A stretch of 64,000 nt of DNA, from the NCBI GenBank assembly GCA_003251535.1, contig QKFD01000073.1:85714-149713 (forward strand), written 5' to 3'. This document shows, one piece after another, positions 1-8,892 of this stretch. The stretch is from Chromatiales bacterium (GTDB lineage: Bacteria; Pseudomonadota; Gammaproteobacteria; Thiohalomonadales; Thiohalomonadaceae). The translations under genes were made by a program, and so were the position numbers. Within the stretch, counting starts at the first letter, position 1. Each line of letters starts with the position of its first letter. The notes below the pieces were generated by a model. That model had not been told where the DNA came from. It ran no database searches and saw only the letters and a program-made list of their open reading frames with translations.

Positions 1-800
1 TCCTCGGGTTACTCCTACTGGCCGGTTGGGCACTGCCGGAGGTGGCACTGCGCCGTCAACTCACCGATCTCCATGCCGCTTGGGGGGCGCTAGGCTGGAT
101 CCTGCTGCTGGTGGTAGCCGTGGCCTACACCGTGGTGCCCATGTTCCAGGTCACCCCTGAATACCCACGCTCGATGCAGCGCTGGTTGCTGCCCGCCATG
201 GTGCTGGCCCTCGCCGGCTGGAGCCTGCTGCGCGCCAATGGTGGGGAGGATGTCGCCTGGCTACCGGCCCTGCTACTGACCGCGGGGGCAGTCACCTTCG
301 CCCTCACTACGGTGCAACTCCAACAGCGGCGCCGGCGGCGCTTAGCAGACGTAACGGTGGACTATTGGCGGCTTGGGGTGGGGGCACTGCTGACGGCGGC
401 GGCGGCCTGGTGGGGGCGACTGGCGCTGCCCGGCTGGGCACCATCGCTGGAGCTGTTGGCGGGTCTACTGCTCTTGGTGGGATTTGGGGTGTCGGTGATG
501 AGCGGGATGCTCTATAAGATCGTGCCCTTCCTGGTCTGGCTCCACCTCAACAACCAGCTCCAGCAGGCGGGCCGTCCCCTAGGGGAGGTGCCCCACATGA
601 AACAGGTGATCCCCGACGCCCATGCCCGCCGCCAGTTTCACCTCCACCTCGCCGCCCTTGCCTTCCTGGTCGCCACCCTGATCTGGCCGCCACTGGCACG
701 TCCCGCCGCCCTCCTCTGGCTGGCCAGCAGCCTGGCCCTCGGCAGGAACCTACTAGCGGCAGCGCGACTCTATCAGCGGCGCCTCACCCCCACCCCTTAG
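1..800 (+). CDS. Multi-pass inner-membrane protein, 5'-truncated by the window edge
   Basis: The reading frame is already open at the first bases of the window and ends at a TAG at 798-800, so the true start lies upstream; a GTG at 42 is only the first in-frame start visible. The visible part is almost entirely hydrophobic, with about eight membrane segments. It has short loops, and one longer polar loop (about 555-640) follows a conserved-looking segment, GMLYKIVPFLVWLHL. This Lys/Ile/Val-Pro-Phe/Trp-His pattern reminds me of conserved proteobacterial membrane proteins of unknown function, but I cannot name a family with certainty. It converges with rlmB, leaving about 57 bases between the two stops. 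The function is unknown. Confidence 0.7.
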   Translation, partial: LGLLLLAGWALPEVALRRQLTDLHAAWGALGWILLLVVAVAYTVVPMFQVTPEYPRSMQRWLLPAMVLALAGWSLLRANGGEDVAWLPALLLTAGAVTFALTTVQLQQRRRRRLADVTVDYWRLGVGALLTAAAAWWGRLALPGWAPSLELLAGLLLLVGFGVSVMSGMLYKIVPFLVWLHLNNQLQQAGRPLGEVPHMKQVIPDAHARRQFHLHLAALAFLVATLIWPPLARPAALLWLASSLALGRNLLAAARLYQRRLTPTP

Positions 801-857
801 AAGAAGAGGCGGGCGCGGCCTGTCACCATGCAAGTGAGCCGCACCAGCAGAACGCGC

Positions 858-1604
858 CTAGCCGGCCCCACCCCGCTGCCGCAGCGCCTCAAAGAGGACC
901 ACCCCAGCCGCCACCGAGACATTGAGGCTCGACACGCTACCGGCCATCGGGATACGGACCAGGAGATCGCACACCTCACGGGTCAGGCGCCGCAACCCGC
1001 TCCCCTCCGCCCCCAGCACCAGGGCCAGGGGGCCGGTGAGTTGGGTGTCATAGAGCGACTGCTCGCCCTCCCCCGCGGTGCCGACCACCCACACCCCGTT
1101 CTCCTTGAGAAAGCGCAGGGTGCGGGCGAGGTTGGTGACTTGGATAAACGGCACGCTCTCGGCGGCGCCGGAGGCCACCTTACGCGCCACCGCCGTGAGG
1201 CCACAGGCGCGGTCGCGCGGGGCGATCACCGCCTGGACGCCGGCGGCATCGGCAGAGCGCAGGCAGGCACCGAGATTGTGGGGATCAGTCACCCCATCCA
1301 GCACCAACAGAAAGGGGGGTAGGGTCAGATCCACCAGCAGCTGCTCCAGATCCCGCTCACTGCCAGCGGGGCGCAGCTCTACCCGTGCCACCACCCCCTG
1401 ATGGTTCTCGCCGGAGGCGAGCCGATCCAGCTCACGCCGCCCCACCTCCTGCCAGGCGATACCCGCGGTGGTCAGCTCCCGCTGTAGGGCAGCGAGTCGC
1501 TGATCGTGGCGGGCGCTATCGGTCCATAGCTCCACCACCGAACCGGGTCGGGCGAGCAGCGCCTGCACGCTGTGCAGACCCCACACCAACCCCGTCTCTG
1601 CCAT
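858..1604 (-). CDS. rlmB: 23S rRNA (guanosine-2'-O-)-methyltransferase RlmB
   Basis: A 248-residue SpoU/TrmH-family methyltransferase, the usual length for RlmB, which methylates the 2'-O of G2251 in 23S rRNA using S-adenosylmethionine. The N-terminal substrate-binding domain (about 1-80) is followed by the SPOUT trefoil-knot domain. Family motifs visible are LDGVTDPHNLGACLRSADAAG-like motif 1 (with N and R), LVLGAEGSGLRRL (motif 2) and a SVSSLNVSVAAGVVLFE-type motif 3. Its ATG starts on the base immediately after the rnr stop, so the two genes form an operon, as in many gammaproteobacteria. Confidence is high because all three catalytic and cofactor motifs are intact. Confidence 0.96.
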   Translation of the reverse strand: MAETGLVWGLHSVQALLARPGSVVELWTDSARHDQRLAALQRELTTAGIAWQEVGRRELDRLASGENHQGVVARVELRPAGSERDLEQLLVDLTLPPFLLVLDGVTDPHNLGACLRSADAAGVQAVIAPRDRACGLTAVARKVASGAAESVPFIQVTNLARTLRFLKENGVWVVGTAGEGEQSLYDTQLTGPLALVLGAEGSGLRRLTREVCDLLVRIPMAGSVSSLNVSVAAGVVLFEALRQRGGAG

Positions 1605-3815
1605 CTAGGCCAACTCCGCCGCGGCCAGCTCAAAGTCCATCTTGCGCTCGTCGAGATCGACCCGCACCACCTTGATCCGTACCTTGTCGGCCAAGCGATA
1701 GGTCTTGTGGGTGCGCTCCCCCAACAGCCGATGCTTGGCGGGATCGAAGTGGTAGTAGTCGTTGCGCAAGGCGGTGACATGGACCAGCCCTTCAACATAG
1801 ATGTCGTTCAACTCGACAAAGATGCCAAAGCCGGTGACCCCGGTGATGATGCCATCAAACTCCTCGCCCACCCGCTCCATCATGAACTCACACTTGAGCC
1901 AGTCGGTGGCGTCGCGGCTCGCCTCATCGGCCCGCCGCTCGGTCATGGAGCTGTGTTCGCCCAGCACCACCATATCGGCCATCCCGTAGCGGAAGCTCTC
2001 CGGCGGCTGGCCGCTGATCAGGTGGCGGATGGCGCGATGGACCAGTAGGTCCGGGTAGCGACGAATAGGGGAGGTGAAGTGGGTATAGGCCTCATAGGAG
2101 AGACCGAAGTGGCCATGGTTCTCCGGGGAGTAGACCGCCTGCGAGAGGCTGCGCAACATCACCGTCTGGATGAGATGGGCATCGGGACGGTGTTTTACGG
2201 AGTCGAGCAGGGCGCCATAGTCCCGTGCCTGGGGTTTGTCGCCGCCGCCCAGGGAGAGGCCCAGCTCCTTGAGGAAGGCACGCAGGTCCTCCAGCTTGTG
2301 GGCCGGCGGCCCCTCGTGGACGCGGTAGAGGATGGGGATCTCCCCCTTGGAGAGGAAGTCGGCCGTGGCGGTATTGGCCAGCAACATACACTCCTCGATG
2401 AGGCGATGGGCATCGTTGCGCACCACCGGCACGATACGCTCGATCTTCTTCCCTTCACCAAAGACGATGCGGGTCTCGGTGGTCTCGAAATCGATGGCAC
2501 CGCGCTTTTTGCGCTGTCCCAGCAGCGCCTGGAACAGGGCGTAGAGCGCCTCCAGGTGGGGGAGCAGGGCGGCATACTCCTCCCGTAGCGCGCTATCCCC
2601 CTCCACCAGCATCGCCGCCACCTTGTTGTAGGTGAGGCGGGCGTGGGAGCGCATCACCGCGGGATAGAACTGATACTTGCCGAGCCGACCCGCGGCGCTC
2701 ACCTGCATGTCACACACCATGCAGAGGCGATCCACCTGCGGATTGATGGAGCACAGACCGTTGGATAGCTCCTCCGGCAACATCGGGATCACCCGGCCGG
2801 GGAAGTAGACCGAGGTCCCGCGCATCCGCGCCTCGGCATCGAAGGCGCTGCCCGGCCGCACATAGTGGGAGACATCGGCGATGGCCACCACCAGACGCCA
2901 CCCCTTGCCACGCCGCTCGGCAAATACCGCGTCATCGAAGTCGCGGGCATCCTCGCCGTCGATGGTGACCAGCGGCAGGGAGCGGAGATCCACCCGATCC
3001 GTCTTGGCCTCTTCTGGCACCTCCCGCGGCAGCTCCTCCCGCTCCAGCTCTACCAGCGGCGACCAGTCGTGGGGGAGGTCGTGGGTGCGGATAGCGATAT
3101 CCACCTCCATCCCTGGGGCCATGTGCTCTCCCAGGATCTCCACTACACGACCGATGGGTAGCCGGTGACGCTGCGGCTGCTCCAGGATCTCCACCACCAC
3201 CATCTGCCCATGGCGAGCGCCGTAGGCGTTCTCCGTGGGCACCAGGATATCGAGCGGGATACGCTTGTTGTCCGCCACCACCTGGCCGACCCCGGACTCG
3301 TTGTAGTAGCGTCCCGCCACCCGCTTGGTGTTGTGCTCCAACACCTCGACGATGGCGGCCTCGCGCCGACCACGCCGATCGATGCCGGTGACCCGCACCA
3401 CCACCCGGTCGCGGTGAAATACCTGCTGCATCTCCCGCGAGGTGAGGAAGAGATCGTCCGAACCATCCTCCGGGGCCACAAAGCCGAAACCGTCGGGATG
3501 GCCGATGACACGGCCCCGGATGAGATCCATCTTATGGACCAGCCCATAGCCGCCACGGCGGTTATAGATGAGCTGCCCATCGCGCTCCATCGCCCGCAGA
3601 CGCCGCTTCAGCGCCTCCAGCTGCTCCGGCTGCCGCAGCTGCAACTCCTTGGCGATCTGCTCCCGGTTGAGAGGCACTCCGGCCCGTTCCAGAAGCTCCA
3701 TAATGAACTCCCGGCTGGGGATGGGGTTTTCGTACTTCTCTGCCTCGCGGACGCGGTAGGGATCTTCGACTTGGGGGGTCTGTTTGCGGTTTCTTCTGCG
3801 GCGTTTTTGGGCCAT
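1605..3815 (-). CDS. rnr: Ribonuclease R
   Basis: A 736-residue 3'-5' exoribonuclease of the RNB family, which degrades structured RNA and takes part in rRNA and tmRNA-linked quality control. Order of domains: a basic N-terminus (MAQKRRRRNRK), a winged-helix domain around 35-90, two cold-shock OB folds (about 90-240), the RNB catalytic core with the metal-binding DGEDARDFDDAVF segment near residue 290, and a C-terminal S1 domain around 645-725 (GIITGVTGFGIFVELN). The protein ends shortly after S1, so it lacks the long lysine-rich tail of the E. coli enzyme, which is common in other lineages. The first gene of the rnr-rlmB operon, it lies upstream of and divergent from tRNA-Leu. Confidence 0.96.
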   Translation of the reverse strand: MAQKRRRRNRKQTPQVEDPYRVREAEKYENPIPSREFIMELLERAGVPLNREQIAKELQLRQPEQLEALKRRLRAMERDGQLIYNRRGGYGLVHKMDLIRGRVIGHPDGFGFVAPEDGSDDLFLTSREMQQVFHRDRVVVRVTGIDRRGRREAAIVEVLEHNTKRVAGRYYNESGVGQVVADNKRIPLDILVPTENAYGARHGQMVVVEILEQPQRHRLPIGRVVEILGEHMAPGMEVDIAIRTHDLPHDWSPLVELEREELPREVPEEAKTDRVDLRSLPLVTIDGEDARDFDDAVFAERRGKGWRLVVAIADVSHYVRPGSAFDAEARMRGTSVYFPGRVIPMLPEELSNGLCSINPQVDRLCMVCDMQVSAAGRLGKYQFYPAVMRSHARLTYNKVAAMLVEGDSALREEYAALLPHLEALYALFQALLGQRKKRGAIDFETTETRIVFGEGKKIERIVPVVRNDAHRLIEECMLLANTATADFLSKGEIPILYRVHEGPPAHKLEDLRAFLKELGLSLGGGDKPQARDYGALLDSVKHRPDAHLIQTVMLRSLSQAVYSPENHGHFGLSYEAYTHFTSPIRRYPDLLVHRAIRHLISGQPPESFRYGMADMVVLGEHSSMTERRADEASRDATDWLKCEFMMERVGEEFDGIITGVTGFGIFVELNDIYVEGLVHVTALRNDYYHFDPAKHRLLGERTHKTYRLADKVRIKVVRVDLDERKMDFELAAAELA

Positions 3816-3938
3816 CGGCTGCCTGGGGTAGGTTGGGGTGGGCTGCTGAAACCATCTATTCTACCAGCCAGCGCTGGGAAAGGCGGCCACTCGCTGACAG
3901 GCGGAAGAGAGAAATTTGGCCATTGCCAAACACAACCG

Positions 3939-3967
3939 TTGACAGCAAGGCCACAGCGGTTTAAAGT
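3939..3967 (+). promoter_or_regulatory. Sigma70-type promoter of tRNA-Leu
   Basis: A perfect -35 TTGACA at 3939-3944 and a -10-like TAAAGT at 3962-3967 are separated by exactly 17 bases. The tRNA begins about 42 bases further on, which would leave a short 5' leader for RNase P to remove. Confidence 0.7.
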
Positions 3968-4009
3968 GCGCGCCTTCCCGATGACTGGGAAGTGAAATGA
4001 AGTCACCTT

Positions 4010-4096
4010 GCCGAGGTGGCGGAATTGGTAGACGCGCTAGTTTCAGGTACTAGTGGATTAATCTCCGTGGAGGTTCGAGTCCTCTCCTCGGCACCA
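4010..4096 (+). tRNA. tRNA-Leu (anticodon CAG)
   Basis: An 87-base class II tRNA with a long variable arm. The acceptor stem GCCGAGG pairs with CCTCGGC, followed by discriminator A and an encoded CCA (by this reading the 3' end is GGCACCA). The anticodon stem CTAGT/ACTAG encloses a seven-base loop with CAG at 4044-4046. The T-arm GGTTCGAGTCC is standard. It is followed closely by a strong hairpin terminator. Confidence 0.96.
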
Positions 4097-4120
4097 GATA
4101 CCCAGGTCCTCCGGACCTAC

Positions 4121-4149
4121 AAAAAAGCCACCTCCGGGTGGCTTTTTTT
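4121..4149 (+). terminator. Rho-independent terminator after tRNA-Leu
   Basis: An AAGCCACC / GGTGGCTT stem with a short TCCG loop is flanked by A6 on the left and a run of T on the right. The flanking A and T runs make it able to work in both directions, so it may also stop transcription coming from the lipoprotein gene on the minus strand. Confidence 0.9.
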
Positions 4150-4228
4150 ATGCCCGAAAATCCCTAGCCCCCCACCTAAGCGCCCCGTAGTGGGGCGGGA
4201 CAACGCCTGCCCCACTACGCGCCAACGC

Positions 4229-4714
4229 CTAATTCAACACGGGGCGAGAGGCCGCCAGATGCCCCAAGCTGACATAAGGGAGCACCTGGGGCTGTCCTAT
4301 GAAGATAAATCCACCGTACAGTTCCCAATCAAAATTGCCCATCTGTCCCTTATCTTCCGGGATGAAAGGCAGCGCCCACTCCAGATCTTTACCGATGATA
4401 TTGCCACTCACCCGCACCGATTCATGGGGCGGGATGGTAAAGCCGCCGTCGGTGATACCACGTCCGAACAGCTCGCCATTGATCATGATGTGATAGTTGA
4501 AGCTCTCCACCGGTAGGGCGAAGGGATTGGGATTGTAGATATCGAAGTACAGCCGATAGCGCTGATCCATGAGGGCCACGTAGTCGGTCCCCATTTTCAG
4601 CAGTTTGACGGTGGGGGTCGCCACCGACTGGTCCGGTTTCAACGTATAGGGCCCACACCCTATCAGTAGCAACAACAGCCAGCTGGCCAACCCAAATTTC
4701 CAATAACGGGGCAT
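4229..4714 (-). CDS. LEA14-type (WHy domain) lipoprotein
   Basis: A 161-residue protein with a lipoprotein signal peptide: Lys near the N-terminus, a run of Leu and Trp, then the lipobox LLIGC with the lipidated Cys near residue 20. The mature part resembles the LEA14/WHy fold, with the typical FDIYNPNPFALPV stretch (a conserved Asn-Pro motif after a beta strand) and a following strand with the Leu-hydrophobic pattern of this family. Such proteins are linked to desiccation and stress tolerance in general, but the exact role in bacteria is unclear. The start is supported by GGAGGAG six to eight bases upstream of the ATG. It is a single gene, convergent with tRNA-Leu. Confidence 0.8.
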   Translation of the reverse strand: MPRYWKFGLASWLLLLLIGCGPYTLKPDQSVATPTVKLLKMGTDYVALMDQRYRLYFDIYNPNPFALPVESFNYHIMINGELFGRGITDGGFTIPPHESVRVSGNIIGKDLEWALPFIPEDKGQMGNFDWELYGGFIFIGQPQVLPYVSLGHLAASRPVLN

Positions 4715-4863
4715 ATGCAGTCTCCTCCTGAGTTCCTTGTCGGCCCCCCTTATCCTCGGGGTTAACCGACGCAGCGAGCGCTACCATGCCACTGGAGGGG
4801 GGAAAACGGCAAGAGTGACCCCCTCCGCGGCCGGTGCGTCGATCCCTGGTCAACACTCCATGT

Positions 4864-5844
4864 TTATAGTCGCGGCATGACTCGCTCTGCAATGAACTCC
4901 GCCAGCGGTGCCATCTCCCCATAGTCAGCCGCCACCTCCTGGAGGTAGCCGACGGTGCGGGGGATATCCTTCAGATAGCCCGCCTTGCCATCGCGGTGAT
5001 TCAGACGGGCGAAGATCCCCGCCACCTTGAGATGGCGCTGGAGCCCCATGAGATCGAACCAGCGCAGGAACTGCGCCTCAGCCGGCGCTTGGAGGATGCC
5101 GTGATCGAGGGCGAGGTCGTGGTAGCCCACCACCCACCCCTCCACCTGGGCCCGCGGCCAAGCGATATAGGCATCGCGCAAGAGGGAGACGAGATCGTAG
5201 GTTACGGGGCCCCACACCGCATCCTGAAAGTCGAGGATGCCGGGGTTGTGGCGGTTCACCATTAGGTTGCGCGAATGGTAGTCACGGTGGACCGCCACCT
5301 GCGGCTGCTCCAAGGCATTTTCGATCAGCCGCTCAAACAGCCGCTCCAACATCTGCTCCTCTGCCTCACTCAAGGTGAGTCCCAAGTGGCGCACCAACAG
5401 CCAGTCGCGGAACAGCGCCATCTCCCGGGCGAGGAGTGCGCGGTCGTAGGGGGGCAGCTCACCGGCTTGGGGGCCACAGGCCTGGAGGGCGGCCAAGGCA
5501 CCGAGGGCATCGCCATACAGCCGCTCCACACTCTCAGGATTCAGCTCATCGAGATATTGGCGGGTACCAAGATCAGAGAGCAGCAGAAAACCCCGATCCA
5601 GCGCCTCGGCGTAGATCTCCGGCACATGCAGGCCGATGGCCCGGAGACGGCGAGCGAGGGTGACAAAGGGGTGGCTATCCTCCCGCTCAGGGGGGGCATC
5701 CATGACAATGCGGCTCTCCTCCGGGAGCTGCACCCGGAAGTAGCGACGGAAACTGGCATCGGCAGAGGCGGGGGTGATCTCATAATCCGCCAGGCCGAGA
5801 TCATGGCGCAGCCAGTGGTGGATTTGGGCAAGACGCTCCGGCAC
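4864..5844 (-). CDS. amgK: AmgK-like N-acetylmuramate/N-acetylglucosamine kinase (APH fold)
   Basis: An aminoglycoside-phosphotransferase-fold kinase of about 326 residues. The catalytic Brenner-type motif HRDYHSRNLMV and the metal-binding ILDFQDAVWGPVTYDLVSLL are both present, as in AmgK, which phosphorylates the anomeric carbon of MurNAc in the peptidoglycan recycling route that bypasses de novo UDP-MurNAc synthesis. I start it at a GTG (5844) with CGGAG six bases upstream, because family members begin close to this point; the frame is open up to a GTG at 5922 and an ATG at 5913. The partner nucleotidyltransferase gene murU, usually adjacent, is not next to it here. The gene is divergent from the LOG-family gene. 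Confidence 0.75.
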   Translation of the reverse strand: MPERLAQIHHWLRHDLGLADYEITPASADASFRRYFRVQLPEESRIVMDAPPEREDSHPFVTLARRLRAIGLHVPEIYAEALDRGFLLLSDLGTRQYLDELNPESVERLYGDALGALAALQACGPQAGELPPYDRALLAREMALFRDWLLVRHLGLTLSEAEEQMLERLFERLIENALEQPQVAVHRDYHSRNLMVNRHNPGILDFQDAVWGPVTYDLVSLLRDAYIAWPRAQVEGWVVGYHDLALDHGILQAPAEAQFLRWFDLMGLQRHLKVAGIFARLNHRDGKAGYLKDIPRTVGYLQEVAADYGEMAPLAEFIAERVMPRL

Positions 5845-5996
5845 GGCGGACTCCGGCAGGGTAGTGAACAAGGGGGGCGATTTTAGCCTGTTAAGGCCGC
5901 CAGTCCAGGCCATGCTCGCCACCGCCGGTTGTCCCCAACGGCCGGGCGGTGGATAGTAGGCCCCCTCTCAGTCCGACTCCACGAAAGGCAAACCGA

Positions 5997-6671
5997 ATGG
6001 AAGATCTGCGAACCTCCGAGACTTGGCGCATATTCCGCATCCAGGCGGAGCTCATTGACGGCATCGAGACCCTCAACGAGTTGGGGCCGGCGGTCTCCCT
6101 GTTTGGCGGTGCCCGCTTCCAGGAGGCAGACCCCTACTACCAGGCCGCGGTGGAGGTGGCCGGCGGCCTCTCCCAGGCTGGGATCGCCGTCATCACCGGC
6201 GGCGGCCCCGGCATCATGGAGGCCGGCAACCGTGGCGCCAAGCCCTATGCCGGGACCTCGGTGGGCCTCAACATCCACCTGCCCCACGAGCAGTCCTCCA
6301 ATATCCACCAGGACCTCGGGCTCAAATTTCGCTACTTCTTTGTACGCAAGCTGATGTTTGTCAAATATGCCATCGGCTACGTCATTTTCCCTGGCGGCTA
6401 CGGCACCATGGATGAGTTCTTCGAGGCGCTCACCCTCATCCAGACCAACAAGATCCGCCGTTTCCCGGTGGTGCTCTACGGCCGCGACTACTGGCAGGGG
6501 CTCATCCACTGGATGGGGGATAAGATGCTTGCCCACGGCTGTATCTGTCCTGAGGACCTTGAGCTGTTCCATCTGGTGGCAACGCCGCAGGAGGCCCTCG
6601 ATATCCTCTTGGCCCACCACGAGCAGGCCAAGCAGACCTTCCCCGGTGACCGGCGCCAGACCCACCCCTAA
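5997..6671 (+). CDS. LOG-family (TIGR00730) protein
   Basis: A Rossmann-like protein of about 224 residues. Both family signatures are present: GGGPGIMEAGNRGA and PGGYGTMDEFFE. In plants and some bacteria, LOG proteins are cytokinin-riboside 5'-monophosphate phosphoribohydrolases; many bacterial relatives act on nucleoside monophosphates or have no known substrate, so I call only the family. The ATG at 5997 is preceded by AAAGG at a suitable distance; an upstream ATG at 5949 would add residues with no family similarity. It is followed by an acetyltransferase gene on the same strand. Confidence 0.85.
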   Translation: MEDLRTSETWRIFRIQAELIDGIETLNELGPAVSLFGGARFQEADPYYQAAVEVAGGLSQAGIAVITGGGPGIMEAGNRGAKPYAGTSVGLNIHLPHEQSSNIHQDLGLKFRYFFVRKLMFVKYAIGYVIFPGGYGTMDEFFEALTLIQTNKIRRFPVVLYGRDYWQGLIHWMGDKMLAHGCICPEDLELFHLVATPQEALDILLAHHEQAKQTFPGDRRQTHP

Positions 6672-6744
6672 GGGGGCGCAGGTAGCTTGCAGCGGCCCCC
6701 ATACGGAGATACCGTTTTCCCTCTGCGACCAGGAGCCCGCCACC

Positions 6745-7593
6745 GTGACCCCACCCCCTATCGAGATCCGCCCAGCCACCGCTGCCGAGGTTGACCTGAT
6801 GGTCGATTGGGCCGCCCGCGAGGGGTGGAACCCCGGCCTACACGATGCCACCTGCTTTCGCGCCCAAGCGGCCGACGGCTTTCTCGTGGCGCTACAGGAG
6901 GGGGAGCCCATCGGGGGGATCTCGGCGGTGAGTTACGGCGGCTTTGGCTTCCTTGGCTTCTATATTGTGGTGCCCCAGGCCCGGGGGCAGGGCCATGGGA
7001 TCGCCCTCTGGCAGCAGGCCATGGCACGCCTTGCCGGTCAGGTGGTGGGGCTGGACGGGGTGTTTGCCCAGCAGGAGAACTACGCCCGCTCCGGTTTCCG
7101 TTTCGCCTATCGCAATCTGCGCTTTGAGTGGCTCAACCGGCCCATCAGCGCACCGCACGAACGGATCGCAACGCCCGACAGCGTGGCCCGTGCGGCGCTG
7201 CTCGCATACGACCGCACCTGCTTCCCGGCCCCGCGGGAGCGATTCTTGGAGTGTTGGTTGGCACTGCCGGAGAGCACCACCCGGGTGCTATTACGAGGTG
7301 ACGAGGTGGCAGGCTACGGCACCATCCGCCGCTGTCGCAGCGGCTGGAAGGTGGGGCCGCTCTTCGCCGATGATCGGGCTGGCGCCACCGCCCTACTCGC
7401 CGCTCTCTGCGATCAGGCAGAGAGCGGCGCCGCCATCTATCTGGATGTACCGGAGCCCCACGCCGCCGCCATGGCGCTGGCCGCAGAGCTGGAGATGCGC
7501 GAGGTATTTGGCACCGCCCGCATGTATCTGGGCGCGCCACCCGCCATCACCCTAGAGCGGGTGTTCGGCGTGACCACCTTTGAACTCGGTTGA
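6745..7593 (+). CDS. GNAT acetyltransferase with a second C-terminal GNAT-like domain
   Basis: A protein of 282 residues. The N-terminal GNAT domain (about 5-140) has the acetyl-CoA binding loop in VVPQARGQGHGIALW. The second half (about 150-280), with LEMREVFGTARMYLG near its end, looks like the Acetyltransf_18/YitH-type domain often found fused in this way. The substrate is unknown. The GTG start at 6745 is supported by AGGAG about 10 bases upstream. The frame stays open further upstream, but that part overlaps the LOG gene and has shadow composition. It converges with the next gene across a GC-rich hairpin. Confidence 0.8.
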   Translation: MTPPPIEIRPATAAEVDLMVDWAAREGWNPGLHDATCFRAQAADGFLVALQEGEPIGGISAVSYGGFGFLGFYIVVPQARGQGHGIALWQQAMARLAGQVVGLDGVFAQQENYARSGFRFAYRNLRFEWLNRPISAPHERIATPDSVARAALLAYDRTCFPAPRERFLECWLALPESTTRVLLRGDEVAGYGTIRRCRSGWKVGPLFADDRAGATALLAALCDQAESGAAIYLDVPEPHAAAMALAAELEMREVFGTARMYLGAPPAITLERVFGVTTFELG

Positions 7594-7614
7594 GACGGCC
7601 GACCCACAGGTCGA

Positions 7615-7643
7615 GGGCGGAGGCCGCTTAAGCGGCCCCGCCC
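7615..7643. terminator. Bidirectional GC-rich hairpin between convergent genes
   Basis: GGGCGG-A-GGCCGCTTAAGCGGCC-CCGCCC folds into a near-perfect stem of 14 pairs. The stop codon of the minus-strand gene (7628) lies inside it. There is no T run, so it is terminator-like rather than a textbook intrinsic terminator. Confidence 0.55.
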
Positions 7644-7993
7644 GCAGTGGCGGCAGCCGGTGGTGCGGTCACCGCATCCTTCGCCGTGCGCCAGGCGCAA
7701 TCTAACATCCGCCCCATACTGGGGTCCTCGGCGCCGAGGACCCAGCTGGCGACTACCCGCTCCAGCGCGGGGTCCCCCTTGCCGAGCGCCACCCGGTGCA
7801 TACAGGCCATCACCCGATGCATGATCTCGTTGATGAGCCGCAGCTGCTCCGGCTCATCGACCCCACTGCCAAACATCTCATAGCTGTTGCGCCCGACCAC
7901 CGTCAGGGCGTGCCCAAGGGCCGCAAGGAAGATCAGCTTGCGAGCATCATCCAGCTCGGTGAGCCAGAGGCTCTGTGTATCAATCTCGTTCAT
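7628..7993 (-). CDS. Small conserved-looking protein of unknown function
   Basis: A soluble, largely helical protein of about 121 residues, starting MNEIDTQSLWL with GGAG about 10 bases upstream. A longer frame from 8014 adds seven residues with no support. It has no membrane segment or signal peptide. An internal stretch (LINEIMHRVMACMHRVAL) is amphipathic. The last 15 residues are Ala/Thr/Pro-rich and probably disordered. I do not recognise the family. Its neighbours (acetyltransferase, PaiB-like protein) give no clear functional link. Confidence 0.6.
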   Translation of the reverse strand: MNEIDTQSLWLTELDDARKLIFLAALGHALTVVGRNSYEMFGSGVDEPEQLRLINEIMHRVMACMHRVALGKGDPALERVVASWVLGAEDPSMGRMLDCAWRTAKDAVTAPPAAATAGGAA

Positions 7994-8117
7994 TCCCGGT
8001 CTCCGAGCACCCACTCACGGGCGCGTTGAAGCGGTTGGAAAGACCTGCCATGGTCTGTATAAAAAACCCAAAAAGAAGCCATCGTCGGTGTCTCGCCGCC
8101 GGCTCGCCCACGCCCGA

Positions 8118-8765
8118 TTACGGGGAGGGCGGCTCGCCGTGACGCCCCACCCAGCCGGCCATCTCCTGCGCTGCGGGGTCTGCCAGAGCGGTGAGACCCG
8201 CCACAATACCCTCTCGATTTTGCAGTGGTTGGTTCTGGCTCAGCTTCCACTTGCCAGTGAGCCGGGTAATGGTCAACTCCAGGCCCACAATGGCCCCCAA
8301 CAGCCGCTCCGTAAACTCTGCCGGGGCATCTGCCACCGTCCAGGGCGGGGTCATCTTCGCCTCTAGGCGGTGGGTAAGCAGCTCCAGTTGACGCCGTAAC
8401 CACTCCCGATCCTCCCGCACCTGCACCGCACAACGCGCCTGCACCAGCAGATAGTTCCAGGTGGGGACCACCTTGCCGTGCTGCTGTTTGGTGGGATACC
8501 AGGTGGGGGAGATATAGTGATTGGGACCGTGAAACAGCGCCAGCACCTCCGCCCCGGGCGTCAAACCCTGCCAGAGGGGATTGGCCCGCGCCACGTGGCC
8601 ATAGAGCCTCCCCTGCTGCCCCTCAGCGGGTTCAAGATGGAGAGGAACGGGATCGGCATCCATGACGCCTGCGCTGAGGGTCACCAGGGTTGCCAAGGGA
8701 TGCGCCACCATCAGCGCGTGCATCGCATCGATCCCAGGCGCATCAAAGTGCGACGGTATATACAT
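8118..8765 (-). CDS. PaiB-like FMN-binding protein (putative negative transcriptional regulator)
   Basis: A protein of 215 residues starting MYIPSHFDAPG, the conserved beginning of PaiB/FMN_bind_2 proteins. Family landmarks include the LATLVTL strand, the GHVARANPLW segment, YISPTWYPTK and the VPTWNYLLVQ motif of the flavin-binding split barrel. B. subtilis PaiB represses sporulation and degradative enzyme genes with PaiA, but in most bacteria the role is unproven; a heme- or flavin-related oxidoreductase function is also possible. The upstream in-frame extension to 8867 was dropped because the family starts at MYIP. Confidence 0.88.
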   Translation of the reverse strand: MYIPSHFDAPGIDAMHALMVAHPLATLVTLSAGVMDADPVPLHLEPAEGQQGRLYGHVARANPLWQGLTPGAEVLALFHGPNHYISPTWYPTKQQHGKVVPTWNYLLVQARCAVQVREDREWLRRQLELLTHRLEAKMTPPWTVADAPAEFTERLLGAIVGLELTITRLTGKWKLSQNQPLQNREGIVAGLTALADPAAQEMAGWVGRHGEPPSP

Positions 8766-8892
8766 GGCCTCGCCTACGACTCCAGAGGGCCGTGTGGCCC
8801 TCCGAAGAGGTGCAGAGCGCCGACGGCCGGGTGTCCGACTATCCCAAAAGGATACCCGTAGCGTCAATCCTCAAACCCGGCGGTCCCCTTCC

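Noticed and set aside
828..1401. Long plus-strand open frames opposite rlmB
   Set aside because: Antisense frames on GC-rich coding DNA; the minus strand encodes the intact RlmB with all motifs.
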